Shown: piece by piece, positions 7,026-16,357 of the stretch
Layout: each line of letters opens with the position of its first letter
Position numbering within the stretch: the stretch's first letter is position 1
Origin: UKL13-3 sp964392775
GTDB taxonomy: Bacteria > Bacteroidota > Bacteroidia > UKL13-3
Reading direction: 5' to 3'
Assembly (NCBI GenBank): GCA_964392775.1
Contig: CAYMRD010000008.1
Coordinates: forward strand, 1 to 64,000
DNA: 64,000 bases
Notes under the pieces: generated by a model
What the model was told of the DNA's origin: nothing
What the model saw: only the letters and a program-made list of their open reading frames with translations
Databases searched by the model: none
Made by a program: the position numbers and the translations under genes

Positions 7026-8948
7026 TTAAAGAGTAACCCGTTCCGGAACCAGGCTGCGAACAGTTTTTACGATGCCTTTTACATCATACCCACATTCGGC
7101 ATACAACTCGGCCGGTTCTCCGTGTTCGGTAATCTTATCAGGCATACCCAGCATCACCAGTTCGTTGGTATAATTATGTTTTGCCATAAACTCCAATACA
7201 GCGCTGCCCATACCTCCCACGGTTGTTCCATCTTCGATGGTTAGTATTTTTTTGTACCGGGTGCATACTTCGTGAAGCATCACCTCGTCAATCGGTTTTA
7301 CAAATCGCAAATCATAATGCCCGATGCGGATTCCATCTTCGGCTTCAAGCTGGTTGGCGGCAGTGTCTGCAAAATTTCCAACCGGACCAAATGATACTAT
7401 GGCCAATTCTTCACCATCACGCAACTTGCGTCCTTTACCCACTTCCATTTCCTGCAAAGGTTGACGCCACTCCGGCATCACGCCATTGCCACGCGGATAG
7501 CGAATGGAAAATGGTCCTGCATTTTTTTCGAGTGTTGCAGTATACATCAGGTTACGCAATTCGGCTTCGTTCATGGGCGAACTTACCACCATATTGGGCA
7601 CACAACGCATAAACGGAATATCAATCATGCCATGGTGTGTTTGCCCATCGGCACCGGCAATACCTGCACGGTCCATGCAAAAAATAACATGTAGATTTTG
7701 CAAAGCCACATCATGCACCACCTGATCATAGGCGCGTTGCATAAACGATGAGTAAATATTGCAAAACGGAATCAGTCCCTGCGTGGCTAAACCCGCGCTG
7801 AACGTAACCGCATGTTGCTCGGCAATACCCACATCAAATGCACGCTTTGGCATCGCCTTCATCATAATATTCATGGATGAGCCCGAAGGCATGGCAGGCG
7901 TGATACCCACAATTTTTTCGTTTTGCTCGGCAAGCTCCACCATTGTATGTCCAAATACATCCTGATATTTGGGTGGCTGAGGTTTATCCGTAACGGTTTT
8001 GTAAATCTCACCCGTTACTTTATCAAACAAACCCGGGGCATGCCATCTGGTTTGGTCTTTTTCGGCCAGTGCATATCCCTTGCCTTTAACGGTAACAATA
8101 TGCAACAATTTAGGACCTGGAATTTTTTTCAGGTCTTTCATCACCTTCACCAAATGGTCCACATCGTGTCCGTCAATAGGGCCAAAATAACGGAAGCGCA
8201 GGCTTTCAAACATATTGCTCTGTTTGAGCAATCCTGATTTCATCGTATCATGCACCTTGGTCAGAATGTCTTGCGAAATTTGTCCAACCTTGCTCAGTTT
8301 GTCTAAGGCCTTCCATACATCATCCTTAAAACGGTTGTAGGTAGGCGAAGTCGTAATATCTGTTAAATATTCTTTGAGCGCACCCACATTCGGGTCAATC
8401 GACATGCAATTGTCGTTCAAAATCACAATCATATTGCTGTCTTCCACACCGGCATGGTTCAATCCTTCAAAAGCCAACCCTGCGGTCATGGCTCCATCGC
8501 CAATAACGGCAATATGCTGACGGTCCATTTCGCCTTTGAGGCGGGAAGCAACAGCCATTCCGAGTACAGCCGAAATAGACGTTGACGAGTGTCCTACACC
8601 AAAAGTATCGTATTCGCTTTCGGCACGTTTAGGGAATCCTGAAATGCCTTTATAGGTGCGGTTGGTATGAAAACGGTCTCTGCGACCGGTTAAAATTTTA
8701 TGTCCGTAAGCCTGGTGTCCCACATCCCATACCAACTGATCGTAGGGAGTATTAAACACATAATGGAGGGCTACACTTAATTCCACAACACCCAAACTTG
8801 CACCAAAGTGACCTCCGTAAACAGAAACCATATCGATGATGTATTGACGCAAATCGCCACATACCTTCACCAAGTCTTCTTCATTTACGTTGCGTAAGTC
8901 TGAGGGGTACTTAATTGGATCTAAGTAAGGACCGGGTTTAATTTCCAT
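7026..8948 (-). CDS. dxs: 1-Deoxy-D-xylulose-5-phosphate synthase
   Basis: Catalyses the thiamine-diphosphate-dependent condensation of pyruvate and glyceraldehyde 3-phosphate, the entry step of the MEP isoprenoid pathway. At 640 residues it is close to the usual 620-640. Visible landmarks are GGHFGASLG (His47), the ThDP motif from GDGAMTAG (150-157) to the NDN near 178-180, the central EQHAVTFSAGLA stretch, and DRAGIAGADGQTHHG in the pyrimidine-binding domain. The start is supported by EIKPGPYLDPIKYPSDLRN, as in relatives. A perfect 10-bp inverted repeat lies 12 bp upstream of the start. No other MEP gene is near. Confidence 0.97.
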   Translation of the reverse strand: MEIKPGPYLDPIKYPSDLRNVNEEDLVKVCGDLRQYIIDMVSVYGGHFGASLGVVELSVALHYVFNTPYDQLVWDVGHQAYGHKILTGRRDRFHTNRTYKGISGFPKRAESEYDTFGVGHSSTSISAVLGMAVASRLKGEMDRQHIAVIGDGAMTAGLAFEGLNHAGVEDSNMIVILNDNCMSIDPNVGALKEYLTDITTSPTYNRFKDDVWKALDKLSKVGQISQDILTKVHDTMKSGLLKQSNMFESLRFRYFGPIDGHDVDHLVKVMKDLKKIPGPKLLHIVTVKGKGYALAEKDQTRWHAPGLFDKVTGEIYKTVTDKPQPPKYQDVFGHTMVELAEQNEKIVGITPAMPSGSSMNIMMKAMPKRAFDVGIAEQHAVTFSAGLATQGLIPFCNIYSSFMQRAYDQVVHDVALQNLHVIFCMDRAGIAGADGQTHHGMIDIPFMRCVPNMVVSSPMNEAELRNLMYTATLEKNAGPFSIRYPRGNGVMPEWRQPLQEMEVGKGRKLRDGEELAIVSFGPVGNFADTAANQLEAEDGIRIGHYDLRFVKPIDEVMLHEVCTRYKKILTIEDGTTVGGMGSAVLEFMAKHNYTNELVMLGMPDKITEHGEPAELYAECGYDVKGIVKTVRSLVPERVTL

Positions 8949-8960
8949 AGTAGTTAAAAC

Positions 8961-8989
8961 TGCACTTTAAATCAAATGCTTAAAGTGCA
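8961..8989 (-). promoter_or_regulatory. Perfect 10-bp inverted repeat upstream of dxs
   Basis: TGCACTTTAA (8961-8970) and TTAAAGTGCA (8980-8989) are exact inverted copies with a 9-nt spacer, ending 12 bp before the dxs ATG and 51 bp after the stress-protein gene. It could be an operator, a 5' leader hairpin or a weak terminator for the upstream gene; no T run follows it, which argues against the last. Confidence 0.5.
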
Positions 8990-9040
8990 CGAAAATAAGG
9001 GCAAAAAGGGGTTCTACCAACAAATTAAGCGCTTTTTGGC

Positions 9041-9847
9041 CTAGAGTTTGGCTTCCGAAATCATTAAATCCTCACGAGGGGCAATACTCATCACCGGAAT
9101 ATTGGAGTGATTCACCATTTGCTGGGCAAACTTACCAAGGAAGAACGACCCGATTTGAGGCTCCTGCTCGGTCATAATCAAAATAACATCGGCTTTTACT
9201 TTTTTGGCATAATCCACGGTGAGGTTGGTGATATTGCCTCCCAATATTTTTTCATGTACATAGGGAACTCCTTCTTCATCCAGTGAGTGGAGTACCTGAC
9301 GGCAGTATGCCGAAACCTGATACTCTGTTTCCTTATCCTTATCAACTGAAACTCCTAACACATGTATTGTAGCACCAAATTTTTGGGCCAGAGAAACTGC
9401 ATACGGCACCTTTTGCCGCGATTCGAACGAAGTATCAATGGGCATAACGATGGTTTTAAAATCGTTGGTGGTGCCATTCTCACGCATCGACAGAACAGGA
9501 CATTTTGAGGAACTCACTACCTTAAAGGCATTGCTTCCCATCCAAAATTCCTGAAACCCGGTGACACCATGTGTTCCCATAATAATGAGGCTCGCATCAA
9601 CTTCATTGGCAGCAGCAAGAATACCTTTGTACACAGCACCTCTTTTATGCATGTAGCGATATTCCACCCCATTGGTATGGGGTTGCAACTTTTCTTTCAA
9701 CCCGTTCTCATCAGAAACCTCTTCGATATGAATAGCGGTTAGTTCCGATTTGTATTTCTGAGCAAAAAATACAGCTGAGCGAAAGGCCACCATTGACTGC
9801 GTTGAGCCATCAACAGGAACAAGAATGTGTTTGAATGAGGTGTCCAT
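9041..9847 (-). CDS. Tandem-domain universal stress protein (UspA family)
   Basis: Cytoplasmic protein of 268 residues made of two Usp domains. The first (about 5-140) has the ILVPVDGSTQSM start and the ATP-binding type signature GTHGVTGFQEFWMGSNAFKV. The second (about 150-265) starts at TIVMPIDTSFESRQKVPYAV and ends in NIPVMSIAP, but lacks the GxxG-x9-GS motif, so it probably does not bind nucleotide. This one-active, one-degenerate layout is common in the family. A promoter-like TTG-N19-TAATTTAA sequence lies just upstream. The target or function is unknown. Confidence 0.9.
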   Translation of the reverse strand: MDTSFKHILVPVDGSTQSMVAFRSAVFFAQKYKSELTAIHIEEVSDENGLKEKLQPHTNGVEYRYMHKRGAVYKGILAAANEVDASLIIMGTHGVTGFQEFWMGSNAFKVVSSSKCPVLSMRENGTTNDFKTIVMPIDTSFESRQKVPYAVSLAQKFGATIHVLGVSVDKDKETEYQVSAYCRQVLHSLDEEGVPYVHEKILGGNITNLTVDYAKKVKADVILIMTEQEPQIGSFFLGKFAQQMVNHSNIPVMSIAPREDLMISEAKL

Positions 9848-9866
9848 ATACTTGGTTTTTGTGATG

Positions 9867-9896
9867 TTAAATTACGATTAATTTCGTAAAAAGCAA
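9867..9896 (-). promoter_or_regulatory. Candidate Bacteroidota promoter for the stress protein gene
   Basis: Read on the minus strand: TTG (9894-9896), 19 bp, TAATTTAA (9867-9874), near the -33/-7 pattern TTG-N19-TAnnTTTG. Within the spacer TTACGA and TCGTAA form an inverted repeat (9872-9889). The -7 box departs from consensus at its last two positions. Confidence 0.35.
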
Positions 9897-9908
9897 GCAC
9901 TAAACCAT

Positions 9909-10703
9909 CTAGTTGCCTTTGAACACCGGCTTGCGTTTTTCATTAAACGCTGCCACTCCTTCTTTATTATCGTTGCTTCTGCCCGCTATTTCCTGACAAT
10001 ACATTTCATACTCGAGCATGGTTTCGAGGTCACTTTGAAACGATTTATTGAGCATTTTTTTCATCAGCGCAATTGCTTTAGTAGGAGCATTTTGGTAGTA
10101 CATTGCAATTTTCATGGTTTCGGCATCCAGTTCCTCCGGTTTTACCACGCGGTTAATCATTCCCCAATCGTAAGCTTGTTGAGCCGTAACTTTGCTTCCC
10201 ATCGTTGAGAGTTCAAAAGCACGTGCCGAGCCCACCAAACGAGGCAAGAAGTAGGATGAACCTGAATCGAGTACCAACCCTACGTTTACAAACACTTCGA
10301 TGATCGAAGCCGTTTCGGAAGCTACAACCATATCACAGGCCAAAACCATACTGGCACCCGCACCGGCAGCAACTCCATTAAGTTTACAAATAATAGGAAC
10401 CGGCAAATTGCGCATAGCGCGAATCATCGGGTTGTAGCGTTTTTGCAACGACTCCGCCAACGAGCGTTCTTTCATGCCTGAGATAGCTTTCAAATCCTGA
10501 CCAGAGCAAAAGGCTTTGCCTGCACCTGTCAAAATTAATACACGAATGCTTTTATCTTTCTCAACCTTTTTGAGCGCATCCATCACGTCAAAACTTTGTT
10601 GTTCGTTAAAGGCGTTGAATACATCGGGGCGGTTAAGAGTAAGAGTTGCTATCCCATCGTTTACATCAAATAAGATGGTTTCGTAAGTGCTTTGCGTTGT
10701 CAT
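9909..10703 (-). CDS. paaG: Enoyl-CoA hydratase/isomerase, PaaG-like
   Basis: Crotonase-fold protein of about 264 residues. The best match is 2-(1,2-epoxy-1,2-dihydrophenyl)acetyl-CoA isomerase, which turns the ring epoxide made by PaaABC(D)E into an oxepin. Diagnostic stretches are AFCSGQDLKA (oxyanion hole), NGVAAGAGASMVLACDMVVAS, and VNVGLVLDSGSSYFLPRLVG, which is close to the PaaG form. I chose the Met at 10701-10703, since the upstream 23 codons are atypical. It sits about 40 kb from paaABCD rather than in that operon. A generic fatty-acid enoyl-CoA hydratase is the alternative. Confidence 0.85.
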   Translation of the reverse strand: MTTQSTYETILFDVNDGIATLTLNRPDVFNAFNEQQSFDVMDALKKVEKDKSIRVLILTGAGKAFCSGQDLKAISGMKERSLAESLQKRYNPMIRAMRNLPVPIICKLNGVAAGAGASMVLACDMVVASETASIIEVFVNVGLVLDSGSSYFLPRLVGSARAFELSTMGSKVTAQQAYDWGMINRVVKPEELDAETMKIAMYYQNAPTKAIALMKKMLNKSFQSDLETMLEYEMYCQEIAGRSNDNKEGVAAFNEKRKPVFKGN

Positions 10704-10843
10704 AGTGTGTTTGTGGTTTGATGGTGCGAAAATATCATATTCGTCCTTAATATTTTGTATGGATATCTGCAAGCTTACCTAAATTGAGTATTCGAGTACT
10801 CTTGTGTATGCTTAGTGCCTTTGAATCTCAGTGGCGAAGGCTT

Positions 10844-10913
10844 CTTGCCACAAAGCTCGAAGTCTCAAAGTTTCACTAAGTTTAGTTTTCTACTGGTAAG
10901 CATGCGGATATAA
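10844..10913 (+). repeat. Dispersed intergenic repeat, copy 2 (partial)
   Basis: It contains TTGCCACAAAG, CACTAAGTTTAGTTTTCTAC and TACTGGTAAGCATGCGGATAT, all recognisable in copies at 4188-4297 and 44947-45066. The right half of the full repeat is missing. It lies in the gene-free stretch 10704-11150, which otherwise holds only the CTCCGGAG-centred motifs listed next. Confidence 0.65.
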
Positions 10914-10965
10914 TTTTGTGTACCAAAGAAAGATTGTATATGTTGAGTCATTTAGCGGTATCATC

Positions 10966-11042
10966 TAGCCTCCGGAGGAGGCAAACCGCTGTAGCCAATA
11001 AAAAAAACGAAATGCCCAGAGCTCCGGAGGAGCGAAATCTTA
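10966..11042. repeat. Paired CTCCGGAG-centred intergenic motifs, copy A
   Basis: GCCTCCGGAGGAGGC (10968-10982) and AGCTCCGGAGGAGCGAAATC (11020-11039) stand about 50 bp apart. The same two motifs in the same order occur at 22879-22950, where the second carries one A for G. Each contains the palindrome CTCCGGAG. Further decayed copies seem to follow (GCGCACCTGCGGAGCGC, ATTCCTCCGGAGTC at about 11075-11145). There is no coding potential I can defend. Confidence 0.65.
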
Positions 11043-11150
11043 TTCCCCTATCTAGTTCCGTTTGTAAATATAGATGGCGCACCTGCGGAGCGCTAATATT
11101 TTCTGCATTCCTATTTCTATAGAGATGAGATTCCTCCGGAGTCTTGTAAT

Positions 11151-11753
11151 CTACAAAATAAGCATCATCACCAAAAATCCAAGCAACCAGCCTGTAGCCA
11201 GTTGTTGGTGTGAGTGTGCATTCATAAACAACCGGGCCGAAAGGGTGGCACCTGTTAGAACGATTACAACAACCAATACCCATCGTAAATCCCACAATGC
11301 AACCGGAGCAAGCGAAAATATAATTCCCGCAAGTGCTCCCAGCGAAGCTGCATGCACACTGATTTTGTAAAAATGATTGATGATAACCACGGCCACTACA
11401 ATGCAGGCACAGGCCAATAAATAAGCTCTGAGCAATGCTGCCGAATGCATCTGTGAGAGAAAATAATAATCAAACAAATACATGGCTCCCGTTACCAGAT
11501 AAGGGATATTACGTTCCTCCTGTTCCTCGAGCATGATGCTTTGAATACGCCCTGTGAGTTTCATTACGGCCACGGCCAACATGGGAACGACAGCCGTGGT
11601 TCCAAAAATAAATAATACATAAAACAAGAGCAGAGCCGGCTGCATCACTAAACTCAAATACGGGGAGCAAAACAACAAACACAATAAACCCAGCAGATTT
11701 ACCCAAACCGGATGAAAGAGGAAAGAAATAACCAGTGCAAGTTTTCTGCTCAT
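11151..11753 (-). CDS. PAP2-like integral membrane protein
   Basis: A 200-residue, very hydrophobic protein with about six membrane segments. The C-terminal part (KISVHAASLGALAG, then ARLFMNAHSHQQLATGWLLG) resembles the last two active-site motifs of the PAP2 phosphatase superfamily, including the His in each, while the N-terminal KxxxxxxRP motif is not evident. It may be a divergent lipid phosphatase or a non-catalytic relative. It ends an apparent minus-strand operon, starting 9 bp after moxR. Assignment to the superfamily is fair; the substrate is unknown. Confidence 0.7.
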   Translation of the reverse strand: MSRKLALVISFLFHPVWVNLLGLLCLLFCSPYLSLVMQPALLLFYVLFIFGTTAVVPMLAVAVMKLTGRIQSIMLEEQEERNIPYLVTGAMYLFDYYFLSQMHSAALLRAYLLACACIVVAVVIINHFYKISVHAASLGALAGIIFSLAPVALWDLRWVLVVVIVLTGATLSARLFMNAHSHQQLATGWLLGFLVMMLIL

Positions 11754-11762
11754 ATCAACCGG

Positions 11763-12728
11763 TTACAATAACCCATCAATAATCTGTTCTACGCTGATGC
11801 CTTCGGCCTCGGCTTTGTAGTTTTTGAGGATACGGTGACGCAGCACATCTTTTGCAACTGCTTTTACATTATCAATATCCGGTGAGTATTTTCCATTAAG
11901 TAAAGCATGGCATTTGGCTCCTAAAATCAGGAACTGTCCGGCACGCGGACCGGCACCAAACGATACATACTCATTTATCTTAGCCGTTGCATAAGGCGTA
12001 TTGGGACGGGTTTTACTTACCAATTTCACGGCATATTCCATCACATTATCGGCAACCGGAACCTTGCGCACCAACTGCTGAAATTCGAGTATCTGCTGAG
12101 CTGTTATTACCTTATTGGGTTGTTCGTGGTTATCAGAAGTGGTGTTTTTGACAACCTGCAATTCCTCCTCATAGGTTGGATAATCCAATACCACATTAAA
12201 CATAAAACGGTCGAGTTGAGCCTCAGGCAATGGATAGGTTCCTTCCTGCTCAATCGGGTTTTGGGTTGCCAGTACAAAAAATGGTTTTGCCAGTTGATGA
12301 ACCGTTCCGCCTACCGTCACACTTTTTTCCTGCATCGCTTCAAGCAAAGCAGCCTGTGTTTTAGGAGGTGTACGGTTAATCTCATCTGCCAGTACAATAT
12401 TGGCAAACAACGGACCACGGATAAATTTAAATTCGCGTTTTTCGTCCAGAATTTCTGATCCGGTAATATCACTCGGCATCAAATCGGGGGTAAACTGTAT
12501 GCGGTTAAACTCCAAATCGAGTACCTGAGCCAGGGTTCGAACCAATAATGTTTTAGCAAGACCCGGCACTCCAACCATTAAGGTGTGTCCGCCTGCAAAA
12601 ATCGACATCAGTACGGCATCAACAACCTCGTGCTGACCAATAATTACTTTTCCTATTTCTGCCTTTAATTGCTTGTATTGTTTGTGAAGTGCATCTGCAA
12701 CTTCCACATCATTCGCGTATGCTGTCAT
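11763..12728 (-). CDS. MoxR-family AAA+ ATPase
   Basis: Cytoplasmic AAA+ chaperone-like ATPase of 321 residues. Walker A is GVPGLAKT at 53-60, Walker B is IVLADEINRTPP with the DE pair at 115-116, and sensor 1 is FVLATQNPIEQEGTYPLPEAQ, followed by the C-terminal lid (YVSFGAGPRAGQFL). MoxR proteins usually help assemble or insert metal into partner proteins, often von Willebrand A-domain proteins, but no such gene is next door. It lies 5 bp after the SurA-like gene in the same operon, which suggests an envelope-maturation link. Confidence 0.95.
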   Translation of the reverse strand: MTAYANDVEVADALHKQYKQLKAEIGKVIIGQHEVVDAVLMSIFAGGHTLMVGVPGLAKTLLVRTLAQVLDLEFNRIQFTPDLMPSDITGSEILDEKREFKFIRGPLFANIVLADEINRTPPKTQAALLEAMQEKSVTVGGTVHQLAKPFFVLATQNPIEQEGTYPLPEAQLDRFMFNVVLDYPTYEEELQVVKNTTSDNHEQPNKVITAQQILEFQQLVRKVPVADNVMEYAVKLVSKTRPNTPYATAKINEYVSFGAGPRAGQFLILGAKCHALLNGKYSPDIDNVKAVAKDVLRHRILKNYKAEAEGISVEQIIDGLL

Positions 12729-12733
12729 GTAAC

Positions 12734-14113
12734 TTAATCCTTTAAAAACTTCTGAATGCTCGGACAGTCTTTATACTCATCCGATACCACCATGTAAAAC
12801 TGCTTTTTTGAACGATTGATATAATCGGTAAGTGCTTTGGTTTTCTTTTTATTTTCGGCCATCACCTGAAACTTCTGGTAATCGTCTTTGAGATTGGCGC
12901 GATGCGGTTTGGTTTCCGACTTAAGAAACAATACACGCCAAACTTGTTGTCTGTCGGGCCCCGGAAGGATAATCAATTCGGGATCCAGCATTTCTCCCGG
13001 CTCCATACCTTCAATCCGGAAGTACAAACTTTTGTCGAGCTCATCAATTGGAACGCGCGTGGTTCCGGTACCCGATTCGGTGATAAACCCTCCGCTTGAT
13101 TTGGTTTGGACATCATCCGAAAACTTCTTGGCTGCTTTTTCAAACGACATTGTATCCACTTTAATCAACCAAATGATACTATCGAGTTTTTCGCGGGCCT
13201 TGTCAATATCTGATTTGAAAATCTGTGGGCGAATCAGAATATGGCGCACATTAATATTATCTCCTTTACGGTCGATAAGCTTGAGGATATGATAACCGTA
13301 TTTGGTTTCAATAATTTTGGAAACAGAATCGGGTCTGAGGCGAAATGCTGCGGCTTCGAATTCGGGTACCATCGCTCCGCGGCCAAAAAATCCAAGTTCA
13401 CCTCCTTGCACTGCCGAACCTTTATCTTCGGAATAAATAAGTGCCATAGTTGCAAAATCTTCTCCTCCAACAATCCGCCTGCGTAAGTCCTGTATTTTTT
13501 CGAAGGCCATTTCTTTTGCCTCTTTGTTCACCTTGGGCTCAATCACAATCTGAGCAACTTCAACCTCTGCACTGTAAAAAGGCAAACTATCAGTAGCTGC
13601 CATTTCATTGTAGAAACGTTTGATATCATTGGGCGTTACATGAACATCTTTTAATGCTTTTTGCTGCACCTCTTGCACCAACAATCCCTCCTTTATTTTT
13701 TCGCGGTTGGTTGCTTTTATTTCAGCAATCGTTTTCCCATAATACTCTTCCAGACCTTGCACACCACCGGGCACCTGACTGGCAAAATAAGCAACACGTC
13801 TCTCCAGCTCCTGCTCTACACGGTCATCACTCAGTTCTACACTATCCACCTGCGCTTTGGCCAGCATTACTTTTTCAGTCATCCGCTGTTTGAGGATCTC
13901 ACATTTGAGTGAATCGTTTGCATCAGGAAACTCCTTCTTAAGCTGCGAAAACTCCATTTCAATCTCCGACTGCATAATCACGTTATCACCCACCACCCCA
14001 ACAATCTGATCGATAATCATACCGGGCCGGTTTTGAGCCATTGCAGGCAGGGCCAGCATCAATCCCGCAACACATATAAATACTCTGAATATAGTTTGAG
14101 TCAACTGGTACAT
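12734..14113 (-). CDS. SurA-like periplasmic peptidyl-prolyl isomerase (two parvulin domains)
   Basis: Exported foldase of about 459 residues. A signal peptide (MYQLTQTIFRVF to ALPAMAQ) precedes a SurA N-terminal domain (IIDQIVGVVGDNVIMQSEIE, a SurA hallmark). Two parvulin domains follow; the first is clear (EVAQIVIEP, GGELGFFGRGAMVPEFE, TKYGYHILKLID). The second starts at INVRHILIRP and is less canonical. I start at the Met at 14111-14113, as the signal peptide follows directly. It probably chaperones outer-membrane beta-barrels. It is co-directional with another isomerase upstream and moxR downstream. Confidence 0.92.
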   Translation of the reverse strand: MYQLTQTIFRVFICVAGLMLALPAMAQNRPGMIIDQIVGVVGDNVIMQSEIEMEFSQLKKEFPDANDSLKCEILKQRMTEKVMLAKAQVDSVELSDDRVEQELERRVAYFASQVPGGVQGLEEYYGKTIAEIKATNREKIKEGLLVQEVQQKALKDVHVTPNDIKRFYNEMAATDSLPFYSAEVEVAQIVIEPKVNKEAKEMAFEKIQDLRRRIVGGEDFATMALIYSEDKGSAVQGGELGFFGRGAMVPEFEAAAFRLRPDSVSKIIETKYGYHILKLIDRKGDNINVRHILIRPQIFKSDIDKAREKLDSIIWLIKVDTMSFEKAAKKFSDDVQTKSSGGFITESGTGTTRVPIDELDKSLYFRIEGMEPGEMLDPELIILPGPDRQQVWRVLFLKSETKPHRANLKDDYQKFQVMAENKKKTKALTDYINRSKKQFYMVVSDEYKDCPSIQKFLKD

Positions 14114-14220
14114 TTGGTTTTTAACGGGCACAAGATACAGAAATTGCATCAAGTTAAAACAACACAGGCCTGCACGGTTTAAGTCGCGCAAGCCTGTATG
14201 ATTACGATTTTTCAGGTGAA

Positions 14221-16230
14221 TTATTTAAAGAGTGAATTTACAACAGGCTGGTTCACCGTTACAGGATACTTGGCCCTCAGTTCTTTAATCCATTCTTTTT
14301 CCAAATAGCTTTGATAATCGGATGTAACAATGCCACGGGCATCTTTCACAGCTTTAGGTTCCGGAGGAACAATGCCTTCCACTACATAAAACTTAAACTC
14401 ATTGTTTTCAACAGGAGCATCCACTGCACCTTTTTTATCCCAGAATTTTTCGCCCTGAGCATCGGTTTGTTCGTATTTATTTTCGGTGATTACCAGCGAT
14501 CCTGTCATTTTCTTATTCACCTTAGCCTTAATCTCGTCACCTGTTTTACCGGCAGCAGCCATCTTCAATGCTTCCTTTTTCACTTTCGCATCCAAACAGC
14601 TGTAAGTATATACTTTCACACGGTCTTTCCACATATACTTGCTTTGATTGGCTTTCATGTATTGCTCCAATCCGGTTGTGTCATTTACGGCTTTAGCCCA
14701 TACTTTTTTGTCGGTTAAGTCAAACAATAAAATACCATCATGGTACTCCTGCATCAGATTTTTGAAATCAGGATATTTAGATTCCAGTTGCCCTTCTTCA
14801 TATTTCAATGCTTCTTCATCGCTGTACTTTTTGAACAGACCATTCAAAATCATCTGAACAGACTCTCCGGGACGGGCTTCCTGATTTCCTTTAGCATAAG
14901 CTGCAAATTGCGCAACCGTATACTTTTGGTTGTTCAGGCTCATAACAGGTTTGTTGTTTGCAAGATCTTTTTCGCCCGGCAACCATATTGCCTGCAAGAA
15001 CGTAGAATCAACTGAAGCCGTAAACTCTTTCAGGTTTGCGGCATACTCCACATAATTATTTTGTTTTTTGATACGTTGCGCAACTACCAGTTTACTGCTT
15101 TCCGAGCGGCTGTCACGGGATACTTTATTTTTGATGGTTTCTTCAACCTCTTTCATCTCAGGTACCGGTTTTTTATCAACGATTTTAATGATATGGTATC
15201 CGTAATCTGTTTTAAAAGGTTTCGATACCTCGTTTTTTTCCATTGAGAACGCAATGTTTTTAAATGTTTCGGGATAGTTGCTGTAGCTGGTAAAGTAATT
15301 CATCATTCCCTCATTGGCTTTGCTTCCCTGGTCTTGCGAATACAGTTCCACCATTTTTTCAAATGCTTCCCCTGCAACGATTCTTTGATAGGCACTGTCG
15401 GCTTTCTGACGAGCTTCTTCTACCACTTCGGGAGTTGCACTCGGGCCGGTTTGCAACATAATATGCTGTACTTTTACCTCACCACGAGCGGCACGTTTAT
15501 CAACAACCTTCACAATATGGTATCCGAAACGGGTACGGAAGGGCATTGAAACCTGACCTTTAGGAGTTGTATAAGCTTGTGTTTCGAAAGGATAAATCAT
15601 TTGAAACACAGTAAACCATCCCAGATTACCATGATTTTTCACGGCTGACGGATCTTCCGAACTTTTGGCAGCCACGCTGTCGAAACTTTCACCTTTAATG
15701 ATGCGGTTACGCAAAGCCAGAATTTTATTGTAGGCAACAAGTGTGTCCTTTGGTGAAGCATTCTCGGCACAGTTAATCAAAACATGGCTTGCATTCACCT
15801 CTTGTTTCATGCGCTCATAAGCTTCAGTAATCAAACCCTCTGTAACTTTTTTATCTGTTAAATAAGGATTGGCCAATTGCTTACGGTATCCGGCCAATTC
15901 TGTTTTAAAGCTTTGGTTGGTATCCAGTTTCATCAGTTCAGCCTCTTTCACCTTCATCTTAAAGTTTTCGTACAACTCAAGGTACTCAATTACTTCAGCT
16001 TCGGTTGGACGCTCTTTGTCTTTTTTGTTTTTGGAGAGCAAACGCTCGAATTCGGCTTTATAAACCGAGTCTGCTCCATACGTAAACACCCAGGGAGATT
16101 TGTTTTGAACCGGAGTTGCCGCTGCAACGGATTTAGTTCCACTTTTTTTTGCGGGTGCAGTTGCCTTTTGAGCAATTGCGGAAGTGGCGATGCAGCCTGC
16201 TGCTAAAAACAGAAAAGGAATTCTCTTCAT
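14221..16230 (-). CDS. Periplasmic PpiC-type peptidyl-prolyl isomerase (two parvulin domains)
   Basis: Exported foldase of about 669 residues. The signal peptide MKRIPFLFLAAGCIATSAIA is followed by an Ala/Lys-rich linker, a helical chaperone region, and two parvulin domains (NASHVLINC to GYHIVKVVDK, and VQHIMLQTG to GYHIIKIVDK). A long C-terminal part of about 290 residues has a third, unclear repeat-like region (SLVITENKYEQTDAQ). The Met at 16228-16230 or the one five codons upstream (16245) is the start; an in-frame extension to 16413 lacks a signal peptide and is rejected. It lies just upstream of the SurA-like gene, and both probably serve outer-membrane protein folding. Confidence 0.9.
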   Translation of the reverse strand: MKRIPFLFLAAGCIATSAIAQKATAPAKKSGTKSVAAATPVQNKSPWVFTYGADSVYKAEFERLLSKNKKDKERPTEAEVIEYLELYENFKMKVKEAELMKLDTNQSFKTELAGYRKQLANPYLTDKKVTEGLITEAYERMKQEVNASHVLINCAENASPKDTLVAYNKILALRNRIIKGESFDSVAAKSSEDPSAVKNHGNLGWFTVFQMIYPFETQAYTTPKGQVSMPFRTRFGYHIVKVVDKRAARGEVKVQHIMLQTGPSATPEVVEEARQKADSAYQRIVAGEAFEKMVELYSQDQGSKANEGMMNYFTSYSNYPETFKNIAFSMEKNEVSKPFKTDYGYHIIKIVDKKPVPEMKEVEETIKNKVSRDSRSESSKLVVAQRIKKQNNYVEYAANLKEFTASVDSTFLQAIWLPGEKDLANNKPVMSLNNQKYTVAQFAAYAKGNQEARPGESVQMILNGLFKKYSDEEALKYEEGQLESKYPDFKNLMQEYHDGILLFDLTDKKVWAKAVNDTTGLEQYMKANQSKYMWKDRVKVYTYSCLDAKVKKEALKMAAAGKTGDEIKAKVNKKMTGSLVITENKYEQTDAQGEKFWDKKGAVDAPVENNEFKFYVVEGIVPPEPKAVKDARGIVTSDYQSYLEKEWIKELRAKYPVTVNQPVVNSLFK

Positions 16231-16357
16231 ATTGTTTCGTTTCATTTTTTGTGTAAGGAGTGCAAATATATAAATATTGGTTGCATTAGCAGGGTCGCAG
16301 CAAAGGTTTAGCCAGTGATTACAGGAAAATCTGATTATCAGTGCATTTGTTTGCACT

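Noticed and set aside
10916..11370. Overlapping short frames on both strands near the PAP2-like gene
   Set aside because: They run across the CTCCGGAG-type intergenic repeats and the 3' part of the membrane protein gene; none has conserved protein features.
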